Assembly (NCBI GenBank): GCA_030672465.1
Contig: DAOVGJ010000163.1
Location: 1-15,444, forward strand
Direction of reading: 5' to 3'
From: Pseudomonadota bacterium
GTDB taxonomy: Bacteria > Desulfobacterota > BSN033 > WVXP01 > G020346125
DNA: 15,444 nucleotides
Under the pieces are notes generated by a model. That model worked only from the letters and a program-made list of their open reading frames with translations. It searched no databases and was not told the DNA's origin. The position numbers and the translations under genes are program-made. This document shows positions 7,917-15,444 of this stretch, piece after piece (position 1 is the first letter of the stretch; every line of letters begins with the position of its first letter).

Positions 7917-8570
7917 ATGGGAACCATTGGATTGACAGGGGGCATTGCCAGCGGCAAGAGTACCGTATCCATGGAATTTGAGAAATTGGGCGCGGTTATA
8001 ATCGATGCTGATAAAATCGCAAGGAAATTGATTCGGCCACATAATCCCCTTTGGAGAAAGGTTGTCGACTATTTCGGGAAGGAGATTCAGAAGGAGGATT
8101 TAACCATCGATCGGGTTAAATTGGGCCAAAAAGTATTTGCCGATGAAGCAAAGAGGGAAGCACTAAACAAAATGATGCACCCCGAGATTAAGGATGAGAT
8201 AGACAGAAGGCGCAGGGAGATTCTGAAAGAGGATCCCGATGCGCTGGTCCTCCTCGATGCCGCCCTTTTGATCGAGACGGGAACCTTTCGGGAAATGGAC
8301 AGAATCATAGTCGTTTCGGCCAGCAAGAGGAGCCAGATAAGGCGATTGGTGGATAGAGACGGTCTCAGTATGGAGGAAGCGAGACGTCGGATAGGGACGC
8401 AAATGGCGTTAAGGGAGAGGCTGAAATACGCTGATTATGTGATAAATACGGACAGATCCTTTGGGGAGATACGGAAACAAGTGAGGAAGATTTATGGGGA
8501 ATTGATGGCCCCAGGGGCAAAGGGAAGGGCGCCATCGATGTATTCCCTTGGACCAACGCGGCATGGGTAA
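7917..8570 (+). CDS. coaE: Dephospho-CoA kinase
   Basis: Phosphorylates the 3'-OH of dephospho-CoA, the last step of coenzyme A synthesis, in the cytoplasm. The 217 residues show the P-loop GGIASGKST at 8-16, DAD at 30-32, the conserved HP at 88-89, DAALLIE at 114-120 (family form usually with VPLL), the lid region RLVDRDGLSMEEARRRIGTQM at 143-163, and YADYVINTD at 171-179. The start is fixed because an in-frame TAG sits at 7911-7913 and the P-loop begins a few residues after the ATG. Its Shine-Dalgarno is poor: TAGGA is only one base away. The last ~20 residues (from about 198) look like an unconserved tail. It follows gyrB by 47 bp and precedes rho by 22 bp. Confidence 0.94.
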   Translation: MGTIGLTGGIASGKSTVSMEFEKLGAVIIDADKIARKLIRPHNPLWRKVVDYFGKEIQKEDLTIDRVKLGQKVFADEAKREALNKMMHPEIKDEIDRRRREILKEDPDALVLLDAALLIETGTFREMDRIIVVSASKRSQIRRLVDRDGLSMEEARRRIGTQMALRERLKYADYVINTDRSFGEIRKQVRKIYGELMAPGAKGRAPSMYSLGPTRHG

Positions 8571-8580
8571 AGAGAAGGTA

Positions 8581-8586
8581 AAGGAG
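8581..8586 (+). promoter_or_regulatory. Shine-Dalgarno deciding the rho start
   Basis: AAGGAG lies 6 nt before ATG 8593 and just after the coaE stop (8568-8570). It supports a 417-residue Rho rather than the longer TTG-initiated reading frame. Confidence 0.75.
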
Positions 8587-8592
8587 CAAGAG

Positions 8593-9846
8593 ATGAATTT
8601 GAATGAGTTAAAAAAGAAGAGGATTGGAGAGCTCACCGAAATCGCACGGAAGCTTAAGGTAGAGGGTGCGAGCGGATTGGTGAAGCAAGAGCTCATTTTT
8701 TCCATTTTGCAGGCGCAAACGGCAAAAAATGGTTTGATTTACGGGGAGGGGGTTCTGGAGATTCTGCCCGACGGATTCGGCTTCTTAAGGGCGCCCGACT
8801 ATAGCTATTTGCCCGGTCCTGATGATATCTATATCTCACCCTCCCAAATACGTCGATTCAACCTGAGAACGGGGGATACGGTATCTGGACAGATTAGACC
8901 GCCGAAGGACACGGAGAGATATTTTGCAATGCTCAAGGTTGAAGCCGTCAATTTAGAAGATCCAGAGGTGGCGAGGGAGAAGATTATCTTCGATAACTTG
9001 ACTCCCCTCTACCCCAAAGAGAAGATTAAACTGGAGAAGGACAACGAACCGGAAAACCTTTCAGCGCGGATAATGGACCTGCTCACCCCGATCGGTAAAG
9101 GGCAGAGGGGATTAATCGTTTCACCACCGAGGGCGGGGAAAACCATGCTTTTGCAGAATATCGCCAACAGCATTACCGAGAATCATCCGGAGATCATCCT
9201 AATCGTGCTACTCATCGACGAAAGACCGGAAGAGGTGACGGACATGGAACGGTCGGTTGATGGAGAGGTGATCAGTTCGACTTTCGATGAAACGGCCCAG
9301 AGGCATGTCCAGGTGGCGGATATGGTCATTGAAAAGGGAAGGAGATTGGTGGAACATCACAAGGATGTGGTAATCCTCCTGGATAGTATTACGAGGTTGG
9401 CAAGGGCGCATAATGCCGTTGTTCCCCCAAGCGGAAAGGTTCTTTCTGGAGGAGTTGATTCCAATGCCCTTCACCGGCCGAAACGATTCTTCGGGGCAGC
9501 GAGAAATATCGAGGAGGGGGGGAGCCTGACGATTATCGCAACGGCCTTGATCGATACGGGAAGCCGGATGGATGAGGTTATCTTTGAGGAATTTAAGGGG
9601 ACGGGTAATATGGAGATTAACCTGGACCGGCGATTGGTTGACCGGAGGGTTTTTCCCGCTATCGACATTCAACGCTCGGGAACGAGGAAGGAAGAACTCC
9701 TTTTGGATGAAAACGACCTGACTAGGATTTGGCTTTTGCGAAAGGTGCTTCAACCGATGAATACTGTGGAGAGCATGGAATTTCTGCAGGAGAAGATGAG
9801 GGATACTCGGAGCAACAGGGAGTTTCTTGATTCCATGAATCAATAG
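8593..9846 (+). CDS. rho: Transcription termination factor Rho
   Basis: Hexameric RNA-dependent ATPase that terminates untranslated transcripts. Start chosen at ATG 8593 because AAGGAG at 8581-8586 is 6 nt away and MNLNELKKKRIGEL matches the family N-terminus; this gives 417 residues against 419 in E. coli. The reading frame opens earlier (TTG 8548, ATG 8563), but those starts would overlap coaE and add an unfamiliar leader. Domains: N-terminal helical part 1-45, RNA-binding cold-shock fold with DGFGFLR at 60-66, Walker A PPRAGKTM at 178-185, Walker B about 258-264 (DVVILLD), the Q-loop region PPSGKVLSGG at 278-287, and the RSGTRKEELL arginine-finger segment at 361-370. The long inserts seen in some Rho proteins are absent. 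Confidence 0.96.
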   Translation: MNLNELKKKRIGELTEIARKLKVEGASGLVKQELIFSILQAQTAKNGLIYGEGVLEILPDGFGFLRAPDYSYLPGPDDIYISPSQIRRFNLRTGDTVSGQIRPPKDTERYFAMLKVEAVNLEDPEVAREKIIFDNLTPLYPKEKIKLEKDNEPENLSARIMDLLTPIGKGQRGLIVSPPRAGKTMLLQNIANSITENHPEIILIVLLIDERPEEVTDMERSVDGEVISSTFDETAQRHVQVADMVIEKGRRLVEHHKDVVILLDSITRLARAHNAVVPPSGKVLSGGVDSNALHRPKRFFGAARNIEEGGSLTIIATALIDTGSRMDEVIFEEFKGTGNMEINLDRRLVDRRVFPAIDIQRSGTRKEELLLDENDLTRIWLLRKVLQPMNTVESMEFLQEKMRDTRSNREFLDSMNQ

Positions 9847-9868
9847 AGCAGTGAGTAGCGGAAAGGGC

Positions 9869-9896
9869 TTGAAATAACGAGCCAAGGTGATATATT
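9869..9896 (+). promoter_or_regulatory. Possible sigma70-type promoter before rpmE
   Basis: TTGAAA at 9869-9874 and TATATT at 9891-9896 are spaced by 16 bp. They lie in the 80-bp gap between rho and rpmE, about 34 bp upstream of the L31 start. This would let rpmE-prfA and downstream genes be transcribed apart from rho. The hexamers are fair but the call rests on sequence match alone. Confidence 0.4.
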
Positions 9897-9929
9897 AACA
9901 CGCATTTCAATTCCGTATGGAGGAGGATG

Positions 9930-10169
9930 ATGAAGAAGGGGATTCACCCGCAGTTGTTTAAGACCACCGTACGCTGTGCTTGCGGAGCTACGTTTGAAAC
10001 TATGACCACCAAGGAGAAGGTTAGGGTCGAGATCTGTTCGCAGTGTAACCCCTTCTTTACGGGGAAGGAGAAGCTCGTCGATGCCGCAGGGAGAATCGAG
10101 AAGTTTGAGAAGAAGTATGCGAATGCGCGGGTGGGAAAGCAGAAAAAAGAGGGGATAGAACCAAAATAG
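9930..10169 (+). CDS. rpmE: Large-subunit ribosomal protein L31 (zinc-binding form)
   Basis: Protein of the 50S subunit that helps bridge the two ribosomal subunits. The 79 residues begin MKKGIHPQLF, as the family does. Four zinc-ligand cysteines are present at C16, C18, C36 and C39, so this is the C+ form rather than the zinc-free paralogue. The residue after the last cysteine is Asn (CNPFFTGKEK) where His is usual (CHPFYTG). Two adjacent ATGs exist at 9927 and 9930; the long GGAGGAGG at 9919-9926 abuts the first, so the second, which also fits the family N-terminus, is preferred. Confidence 0.93.
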   Translation: MKKGIHPQLFKTTVRCACGATFETMTTKEKVRVEICSQCNPFFTGKEKLVDAAGRIEKFEKKYANARVGKQKKEGIEPK

Positions 10170-10178
10170 AGGGGCAGG

Positions 10179-10289
10179 ATGATCCCTCCAACAATTTTTT
10201 CTGCAATGACTCGCAATGGGTTCGCCATCAGAAGGCATTATGACGAGAAGCCACAAAACTCACCCTTGCAGTACACAGCCCAATGGTGA
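10179..10289 (+). CDS. Possible 36-residue small protein, function unknown
   Basis: An ATG at 10179 preceded by AGGGG (10170-10174, 4 nt away) opens 36 codons ending in TGA at 10287-10289, filling most of the 146-bp rpmE-prfA gap. The product begins MIPPTIFSAM and is rich in basic and polar residues, with no signal peptide or membrane segment. I do not recognise it. A weak likeness of the middle part (NGFAIRRHYDEK) to the start region of DUF1385 proteins, whose gene often neighbours rpmE or prfA in other bacteria, is probably chance. It may be a leader ORF or non-coding. Confidence 0.25.
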   Translation: MIPPTIFSAMTRNGFAIRRHYDEKPQNSPLQYTAQW

Positions 10290-10315
10290 AATGGACTTGA
10301 GATGGAGCGGAGATA

Positions 10316-11389
10316 ATGCAGCACATGCTTGAAAAATTCGAGCAACGTTTTGCTGAATTGGATCAGATGTTGGGCGATCCAGAGATTATCAGGGACCAGA
10401 AAAGGCGTCATAAGATCGCGAAAGAACACGCGGATTTGGGGAAGATTGTTGCCCTCTATCGGAAAGTAAAGAGATTGGAAGCAGAGATTGAGGAGAATAG
10501 AAACCTCCTTTTGGAAAAGGACGAAGAGATCAGGAACTTGGCAAAAGAGGAAATAGACTACCTTACGCAGGAGAAGGAAGGGGTTGAGAGGGAATTAAAA
10601 AACTCACTGTTACCGAAGGACCCCAGCGACGAGAAGAATATACTTCTCGAAATTCGCGCGGGAACCGGAGGGGATGAAGCTGGCTTATTCGCAGCCGATA
10701 TGTTTCGTATGTATGGTAAATGCGCCGAGATGAATGGGTGGAGAGTTGATATTCTAAGTCGAAATTTTACCGGTGTGGGAGGACTTAAGGAGATTATTGC
10801 CTTGATTGAAGGGGATAAGGTCTATAGTAAGCTGAAGTTCGAAAGCGGTGTCCATCGCGTACAGAGAATTCCAGAGACGGAATCCCAGGGGAGAATACAT
10901 ACCTCAGCGGTTACGGTAGCTATTTTACCAGAAGCCGATGAGATTGAAGTCGAGATTGATCCGGATGATCTGAGGGTCGATGTATTTCGCTCTTCTGGCC
11001 CCGGAGGACAGAGCGTCAACACAACAGACTCGGCGGTTCGCATAGCCCATATTCCCACCGGGCTGGTGGTAACCTGTCAAGATGAGAAATCTCAACACAA
11101 GAATAAGGCCAAGGCGATGAAGGTCTTAAGGGCTAAAGTCCTTGATAAGCTTGAGAGGGAGCAGCATAAGGAAATATCGGAAAAGAGGAGAGCCCTCGTG
11201 GGGAGTGGCGATCGATCTGAACGTATCAGAACGTATAATTTCCCCCAGGGAAGGGTAACCGATCACCGGATCGGTTTAACTTTATACAAGCTGGACGAGG
11301 TTTTGGAGGGCCATCTCCAAGAGCTGATTGACTCTCTAAATACCCATTACCAAGCGGAAACCCTTCGGGGTCAAAAGCCAGAGAGATAA
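10316..11389 (+). CDS. prfA: Peptide chain release factor 1
   Basis: Recognises UAA and UAG in the ribosomal A site and triggers peptide release. The 357 residues show a helical, coiled-coil-like N-terminal part (about 30-100), the tripeptide anticodon motif P-x-T as PET at 186-188 within RIPETESQGR, and the catalytic GGQ at 230-232 in SSGPGGQSVNTTDSAVRI. The P-x-T motif separates it from RF2, which has SPF, and RF1 is not expected to use the RF2 frameshift. ATG 10316 has GGAG at 10304-10307, 8 nt away; ATG 10325 is an alternative three codons later. prmC, the enzyme for the GGQ glutamine (Q232), follows after 64 bp. Confidence 0.96.
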   Translation: MQHMLEKFEQRFAELDQMLGDPEIIRDQKRRHKIAKEHADLGKIVALYRKVKRLEAEIEENRNLLLEKDEEIRNLAKEEIDYLTQEKEGVERELKNSLLPKDPSDEKNILLEIRAGTGGDEAGLFAADMFRMYGKCAEMNGWRVDILSRNFTGVGGLKEIIALIEGDKVYSKLKFESGVHRVQRIPETESQGRIHTSAVTVAILPEADEIEVEIDPDDLRVDVFRSSGPGGQSVNTTDSAVRIAHIPTGLVVTCQDEKSQHKNKAKAMKVLRAKVLDKLEREQHKEISEKRRALVGSGDRSERIRTYNFPQGRVTDHRIGLTLYKLDEVLEGHLQELIDSLNTHYQAETLRGQKPER

Positions 11390-11453
11390 CCTATTTATAT
11401 AATCCAGGCCTTTCAGAGTACCCCCCAGATTCACCGTTAAACACGTTCTGATC

Positions 11454-12365
11454 ATGTCTGAAGTCGAGCGGACCATCTCAGGGGCACTGAATTGGGGAAA
11501 CCGTTTTCTCAAGGAGAGGAGTATCGAAAGCCCCAGGCTGAATGCAGAGCTTCTCTTGAGAAAAGCCCTGAAGATGAATCACGTCGAGCTCTATCTTTAC
11601 TCCGATCGGGCCTTGACGCGACCACAATTCGCCTACTATAAATCCTTGATTAATAAGAGAATCAGGGGTGAACCGGCCCAATATATTCTCGGTAGCCGGG
11701 AATTCTGGTCGCTGGACCTCAAGGTGACCGCAGAGGTCTTCATCCCGAGGCCCGAGACGGAGCTGTTGGTTGAGGAGACCCTGGAGATATTCAGGGACGC
11801 GGGAGACCTCACCCTCCGATTCATGGAGGTGGGGACGGGAAGTGGGGCAATTGCCATTGCCTTGGCAAAAGAGCTGGAGAGGTGTTTTATCTTGGCAGAG
11901 GATATCTCTTGGGAGGCTATTCTCCTTGCAAAGAAGAATGCTGGGATTCATGGGGTATTGGGTAATATCCGTTTTTTGGTGGGGGACCTTTTTTCGGCCC
12001 TCAAGGAGGGAACATCCCGGTTTGATTTAATCCTCTCCAACCCGCCCTATATTCCGAGCTCAAAAATAGGAACCTTACCCAGGGAGATAGCGGAATTCGA
12101 ACCCAGAATCGCCTTGGATGGCGGTCCCGACGGGCTCGAGTTCTTCAGGAAGATAGTCATGGGGGCTCGGGCATTCCTCAAGAATGGGGGGTGGTTGATG
12201 CTGGAATTGGGGGAAAGGCAAGGGGAAGCTATTGTTGAGATGATTCGGAATACCGGTTCTTTCGTTTCTCCTTGCATTATTAAGGATTATTCGGGGGCGG
12301 ATAGGGTTGTTCGGGCCCGCAAAGGACCGAAAAGGTGTGATGAGAGAGGGGTGAGTTTTGGATAA
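11454..12365 (+). CDS. prmC: Release factor glutamine methyltransferase
   Basis: Uses S-adenosylmethionine to N5-methylate the glutamine of the GGQ motif in RF1 and RF2. The 303 residues show a helical N-terminal substrate-binding domain (about 1-85), RPETELLVE at 99-107, the SAM-binding loop EVGTGSGAIAIALA at 125-138 (D-L-G-T-G-S-G is more usual), and the active-site NPPY at 196-199 in LSNPPYIP, which binds the target glutamine. The catalytic motif and adjacency to prfA separate it from PrmB and from DNA methyltransferases. No clear Shine-Dalgarno precedes ATG 11454. The gene end overlaps the murA start by 8 bp, so the two are probably translationally coupled. Confidence 0.94.
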   Translation: MSEVERTISGALNWGNRFLKERSIESPRLNAELLLRKALKMNHVELYLYSDRALTRPQFAYYKSLINKRIRGEPAQYILGSREFWSLDLKVTAEVFIPRPETELLVEETLEIFRDAGDLTLRFMEVGTGSGAIAIALAKELERCFILAEDISWEAILLAKKNAGIHGVLGNIRFLVGDLFSALKEGTSRFDLILSNPPYIPSSKIGTLPREIAEFEPRIALDGGPDGLEFFRKIVMGARAFLKNGGWLMLELGERQGEAIVEMIRNTGSFVSPCIIKDYSGADRVVRARKGPKRCDERGVSFG

Positions 12366-13617
12366 GATCGTCATTCACGGTGGGGAGAGATTAGTGGGTG
12401 AGGTAGCCGTCAGCGGATCGAAGAATGCCACCTTGCCCATTTTCGCATCGAGTCTCCTCGCTGAAGGGGAAAACCGATTCTATGGTGTCCCGGATCTCAA
12501 CGATGTTAAGACCATATGCGAAGTTCTAAAAAATTTGGGAGTAAAAATTGGTCGAGGCCAAGGAGGCGATTATCTCCTCGATGGCACAGAGCTCGCTGGG
12601 CATGAGGCCCCCTATAAGCTGGTTAAGACCATGAGAGCTTCAATACTGGTACTGGGTCCATTGATCGCCAGGGCGAGAAGAGCGGTCATATCCCTGCCCG
12701 GAGGGTGTGCGATCGGAGCCCGACCCATTAACCTCCATATGAAGGGCTTGGAGAAAATGGGGGCCGAAATTCAATTGAGACATGGCTACATTGAGGCCAA
12801 GACGAGGGGATTGAGGGGTGCAGACATTTATCTCGATATTTCGACGGTAACGGGAACGGAGAATCTCATGATGGCAGCCGCTCTGGCCAAAGGGGAAACA
12901 GTGATCGAGAATGCCGCCACGGAGCCGGAGGTTGTGGATTTGGCAGAGGTGCTCAATAAGATGGGCGGAAACATTTCAGGGGCTGGATCAAGTATTATAA
13001 GGATAAAGGGGGTAAAGCAGTTGACCGCAACGGAGCATACCATCATACCCGATCGAATTGAGGCGGGGACATTTATGATAGCTGCTGGGGTTACCAAGGG
13101 GAATATCCATATTCGAAACTGCAAACTTGACCATATGGAGGCCGTGGTCAATAAATTGAGGGAAGCGGGCATGGAGATCCTTCGAGAGGATGATGGGACG
13201 AGGGCGATTGGAAATAAGAGGATTAAGAGCGTCGATATAAAAACCCTCCCTTATCCAGGTTTTCCTACGGATATGCAAGCCCAGATTATGGTCCTCATGA
13301 CATTGGCTCGAGGATTAAGCGTGATCTCCGAGACAATTTTCGAGAACCGATTCGTCCACGTGGGTGAACTCAGGAGGATGGGAGCAAACATCAAGATTGA
13401 GCGGAGTAGCGCAATCATTAAAGGTGTCAAGGGCCTCAGCGGTGCCCCAGTGATGGCGACCGACCTGAGGGCCAGTGCGTCATTGGTCCTGGCCGGTTTG
13501 GCCGCGGAAGGGGAAACAGAGGTTTCCCGGGTTTACCACTTAGATAGGGGGTATGAGAAGCTGGAGGAAAAGTTGGCGAGCCTCGGGGCTCATATTAGGA
13601 GGGACCCACGTAAATGA
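12358..13617 (+). CDS. murA: UDP-N-acetylglucosamine 1-carboxyvinyltransferase
   Basis: Transfers enolpyruvate from PEP to UDP-GlcNAc, the first committed step of peptidoglycan synthesis in the cytoplasm. The 419-residue length equals that of E. coli MurA. K22 (GSKNA), the active-site cysteine C117 in PGGCAIGARP (E. coli C115), and D305 in GFPTDMQAQ are present. Because the cysteine is kept, the enzyme is expected to be fosfomycin-sensitive at the target. The start is TTG 12358, which yields MDKIVIHGG; GAGGGG at 12346-12351 is 6 nt away and no nearby in-frame ATG fits. It overlaps prmC by 8 bp and hisD by 4 bp. Confidence 0.96.
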   Translation: MDKIVIHGGERLVGEVAVSGSKNATLPIFASSLLAEGENRFYGVPDLNDVKTICEVLKNLGVKIGRGQGGDYLLDGTELAGHEAPYKLVKTMRASILVLGPLIARARRAVISLPGGCAIGARPINLHMKGLEKMGAEIQLRHGYIEAKTRGLRGADIYLDISTVTGTENLMMAAALAKGETVIENAATEPEVVDLAEVLNKMGGNISGAGSSIIRIKGVKQLTATEHTIIPDRIEAGTFMIAAGVTKGNIHIRNCKLDHMEAVVNKLREAGMEILREDDGTRAIGNKRIKSVDIKTLPYPGFPTDMQAQIMVLMTLARGLSVISETIFENRFVHVGELRRMGANIKIERSSAIIKGVKGLSGAPVMATDLRASASLVLAGLAAEGETEVSRVYHLDRGYEKLEEKLASLGAHIRRDPRK

Positions 13618-14945
13618 GGATACTGAGGGTTGGTGATAAGGACTTCAAGAGACAGCTTGAAGGGGTGCTCAGTCGAGGACGGGAGGACCTCGAGGCAGTG
13701 GAGCGGTCAGTCCAGGCTATTTTGAAAGGGGTCAAGGCCAAAGGAGATGAAGCGGTTATCGAATATACGAAGCGTTTCGACGGCATGGATCTTTCACCTT
13801 CCCAGCTTCGGGTCTCCCGAAAGGAGATTGAGGAGGCCTATGAAAAGGTTCCAATGGAGGATTTGGACGCGCTAAAATTGGCCGCAGAGCGCATTGAATC
13901 CTTCCACCGAAGGCAGTTGGTGAACTCTTGGTTTGAATCAACTGCAGATGGCATAATCCTGGGGCAAAAGGTAACCCCCATCAAACGGATAGGGGCTTAC
14001 ATCCCGGGAGGGGGAAATCCCTATCCTTCCACCATATTGATGACCCTTATTCCCGCGAAAATAGCGGGTGTCAGCGAATTGATCATGGTTTCTCCAATCT
14101 ATGGAGGCAGGGGAAGCGCCCATGTCTTAGCGGCAGCGAGATTAGCTGGGGCCACCTCAATCTTTAGGGTGGGCGGGGCACAAGCAGTGGGGGCCCTTGC
14201 CTATGGAACCCAGTCCATCCCAAAGGTGGACAAAATCGTTGGGCCGGGAAATGTCTATGTGGCCACTGCCAAGAGGATGGTCTTTGGTGATGTGGGAATC
14301 GATATGGTGGCGGGACCAAGCGAGATCTGTATTTTTTCGGATGGGCATGCCCCCCCTTCCTCTGTCGCGGCGGATTTACTCTCCCAAGGGGAACACGATG
14401 AGAGGGCACTACTGGTCCTGATTGTCCTATCCGATGCTTATGCCCGCGCTGTTAATAGCGAAGTTGAGAGGCAGTTGAAGGAATTAAAGAACAGGGTAGT
14501 GGTGGAGCGAGCATTGAGTAATCAAGGTGCCATCATCGTTGCTCAAAGCTTAGGAGAGGCCATAGACCTCATCGATGAAATTGCCCCCGAACACCTTGAG
14601 CTCATGGTGGAGACTCCATGGAATCTGGTGGGGAGAGTTCGAAATGCCGGGGCGATATTTTTAGGCCCCTTCACACCGGAGACGGTCGGGGATTACCTGG
14701 CGGGGACAAATCATGTGCTGCCAACCGGGGGGACATCACGTTTCTCCTCCCCCTTAGGAGTCGATGATTTCTTGAAAAAATCCAATATAATCTCCTTCTC
14801 TCGAGAAGCCTTATCGGAATTTAGGGCATATATCCTCAGAATGGCGGCCATGGAGGGATTGGATGGACATGCGAGGGCCGTGGAGATGAGGTTTTTGGAC
14901 GAAAAGGCTGAGGGCGGGAAAGTTACTGCCAAAAAGCCGATTTAG
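13614..14945 (+). CDS. hisD: Histidinol dehydrogenase
   Basis: Zinc enzyme that oxidises L-histidinol to L-histidine in two NAD-dependent steps, the end of the histidine pathway. The 443 residues show PGGGNPYPST at 131-140, the nucleotide-fold region GGAQAVGALAYGT (187-199), GPGNVYVATAK (210-220), zinc ligands Q258 and H261 in LLSQGEHDE, catalytic E326-H327 in IAPEHLEL, and D360 and H419 as the remaining ligands. The family signature is normally QAEHD; here the alanine is glycine (G259). The ATG overlaps the murA stop as ATGA, with AGGAGGG at 13597-13603 inside murA 10 nt away. hisG, which often sits between murA and hisD in related gene orders, is absent here. Confidence 0.96.
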   Translation: MRILRVGDKDFKRQLEGVLSRGREDLEAVERSVQAILKGVKAKGDEAVIEYTKRFDGMDLSPSQLRVSRKEIEEAYEKVPMEDLDALKLAAERIESFHRRQLVNSWFESTADGIILGQKVTPIKRIGAYIPGGGNPYPSTILMTLIPAKIAGVSELIMVSPIYGGRGSAHVLAAARLAGATSIFRVGGAQAVGALAYGTQSIPKVDKIVGPGNVYVATAKRMVFGDVGIDMVAGPSEICIFSDGHAPPSSVAADLLSQGEHDERALLVLIVLSDAYARAVNSEVERQLKELKNRVVVERALSNQGAIIVAQSLGEAIDLIDEIAPEHLELMVETPWNLVGRVRNAGAIFLGPFTPETVGDYLAGTNHVLPTGGTSRFSSPLGVDDFLKKSNIISFSREALSEFRAYILRMAAMEGLDGHARAVEMRFLDEKAEGGKVTAKKPI

Positions 14946-14953
14946 GAGGGGGG

Positions 14954-15444
14954 ATGGGCAGGAGAATAGAGATTAGCAGGAAAACCAAGGAGACGGGGAT
15001 TAGCCTCAGGCTTGACCTCGATGGCTCAGGCCAATATTCTATTTCTTCGGGGATTCCCTTTTTCGACCACATGCTGAGCCTATTCGCCATGCATGGATTT
15101 TTCGATCTCCATGTCGAAGCTGAAGGCGATATAGAGGTTGACTTTCACCATACCGTGGAGGATATCGGGATATGCCTTGGGGATGGATTTAAGAGAGCCA
15201 TAGGGGATGGGAAGGGGTTGCGGAGGTATGGAATGGCCATCATTCCCATGGACGAGACCTTAGTCTCCGTGGCATTGGATTTGTCGATGCGGCCTTACTT
15301 GGTCTACAATCCCGGTTTGAAAAGAAAGAAGATCGGCCTATTCGATTTGGATTTGATCGAGGAATTCTTTAGGGCCTTTATAAACCATGGTGGCATCACC
15401 CTGCACATTAACACGATGTATGGGAGGAATAGCCACCATATTAT
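14954..15444 (+). CDS. hisB: Imidazoleglycerol-phosphate dehydratase (partial, 3' end beyond window)
   Basis: Removes water from imidazole glycerol phosphate to give imidazole acetol phosphate, with bound manganese. An uninterrupted frame from ATG 14954 runs to the window edge, giving 163 of the usual ~195 residues. Metal-binding motifs are FFDHML at 36-41, DFHHTVED at 63-70 and GRNSHHI at 157-163; MDETL at 99-103 is also conserved. The protein begins directly with the dehydratase domain, so it is the single-function form without the N-terminal histidinol-phosphatase of enteric bacteria. AGGAGG at 14944-14949 lies 4 nt before the ATG and overlaps the hisD stop, so translation is likely coupled to hisD. 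Confidence 0.94.
   Translation, partial: MGRRIEISRKTKETGISLRLDLDGSGQYSISSGIPFFDHMLSLFAMHGFFDLHVEAEGDIEVDFHHTVEDIGICLGDGFKRAIGDGKGLRRYGMAIIPMDETLVSVALDLSMRPYLVYNPGLKRKKIGLFDLDLIEEFFRAFINHGGITLHINTMYGRNSHHI

Noticed and set aside
9208..9885. Long reading frame of 225 codons on the - strand opposite rho
   Set aside because: It is antisense to the strongly conserved Rho ATPase region, has no family resemblance and fits a shadow frame.
11398..11403. TATAAT in the prfA-prmC gap
   Set aside because: No acceptable -35 element at the right distance; not enough for a promoter call.
1..15444. Mobile elements, CRISPR arrays, tRNA, toxin-antitoxin or defence genes
   Set aside because: No repeats with spacers, no transposase-like frames, no tRNA-like cloverleaf and no such protein motifs were seen; nearly all sequence is accounted for by housekeeping genes.

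Overview
The window is a compact bacterial housekeeping region. All twelve recognised genes lie on the + strand, most with short gaps or overlaps. There is no mobile element, CRISPR array, rRNA or tRNA that I can support. The order coaE-rho-rpmE-prfA-prmC-murA followed by his genes, together with an ~800-residue GyrB and the DnaA sequence type, suggests a Desulfobacterota-like (former Deltaproteobacteria) or neighbouring Gram-negative lineage. That placement is inference from gene order and family resemblance, not a phylogeny.

Region 1 (1-7869) holds replication initiation and topology genes: gyrA, a 335-bp intergenic region with two perfect DnaA boxes, dnaA, an AT-rich 198-bp spacer, dnaN and gyrB. 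The two gyrase subunits therefore flank dnaA-dnaN, and no recF lies between dnaN and gyrB. The intergenic region before dnaA is the best candidate for oriC and/or the dnaA autoregulatory site.

Region 2 (7917-12365) holds coaE (last step of CoA synthesis), rho (transcription termination), rpmE (ribosomal protein L31), prfA (release factor 1) and prmC (the methyltransferase that modifies the release-factor GGQ glutamine). A 36-codon ORF of unknown status sits between rpmE and prfA. Rho is best started at 8593, giving 417 residues, because a strong Shine-Dalgarno and the family N-terminus coincide there.

Region 3 (12358-15444) is translationally coupled: prmC overlaps murA by 8 bp, murA overlaps hisD by 4 bp, and hisD is followed 8 bp later by hisB, which runs off the window end. 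It links peptidoglycan precursor synthesis to histidine synthesis.

Base composition changes strongly along the window. Sampled 60-base lines in dnaN average about one third G+C, and one line of the dnaA-dnaN spacer has 17%. Individual sampled lines of murA/hisD range from 40% to 67%. I found no new defence, mobile or biosynthetic system. The points worth a second look are origin layout, the GyrA drug-site residue, composition, a few conserved-motif substitutions and the small ORF.
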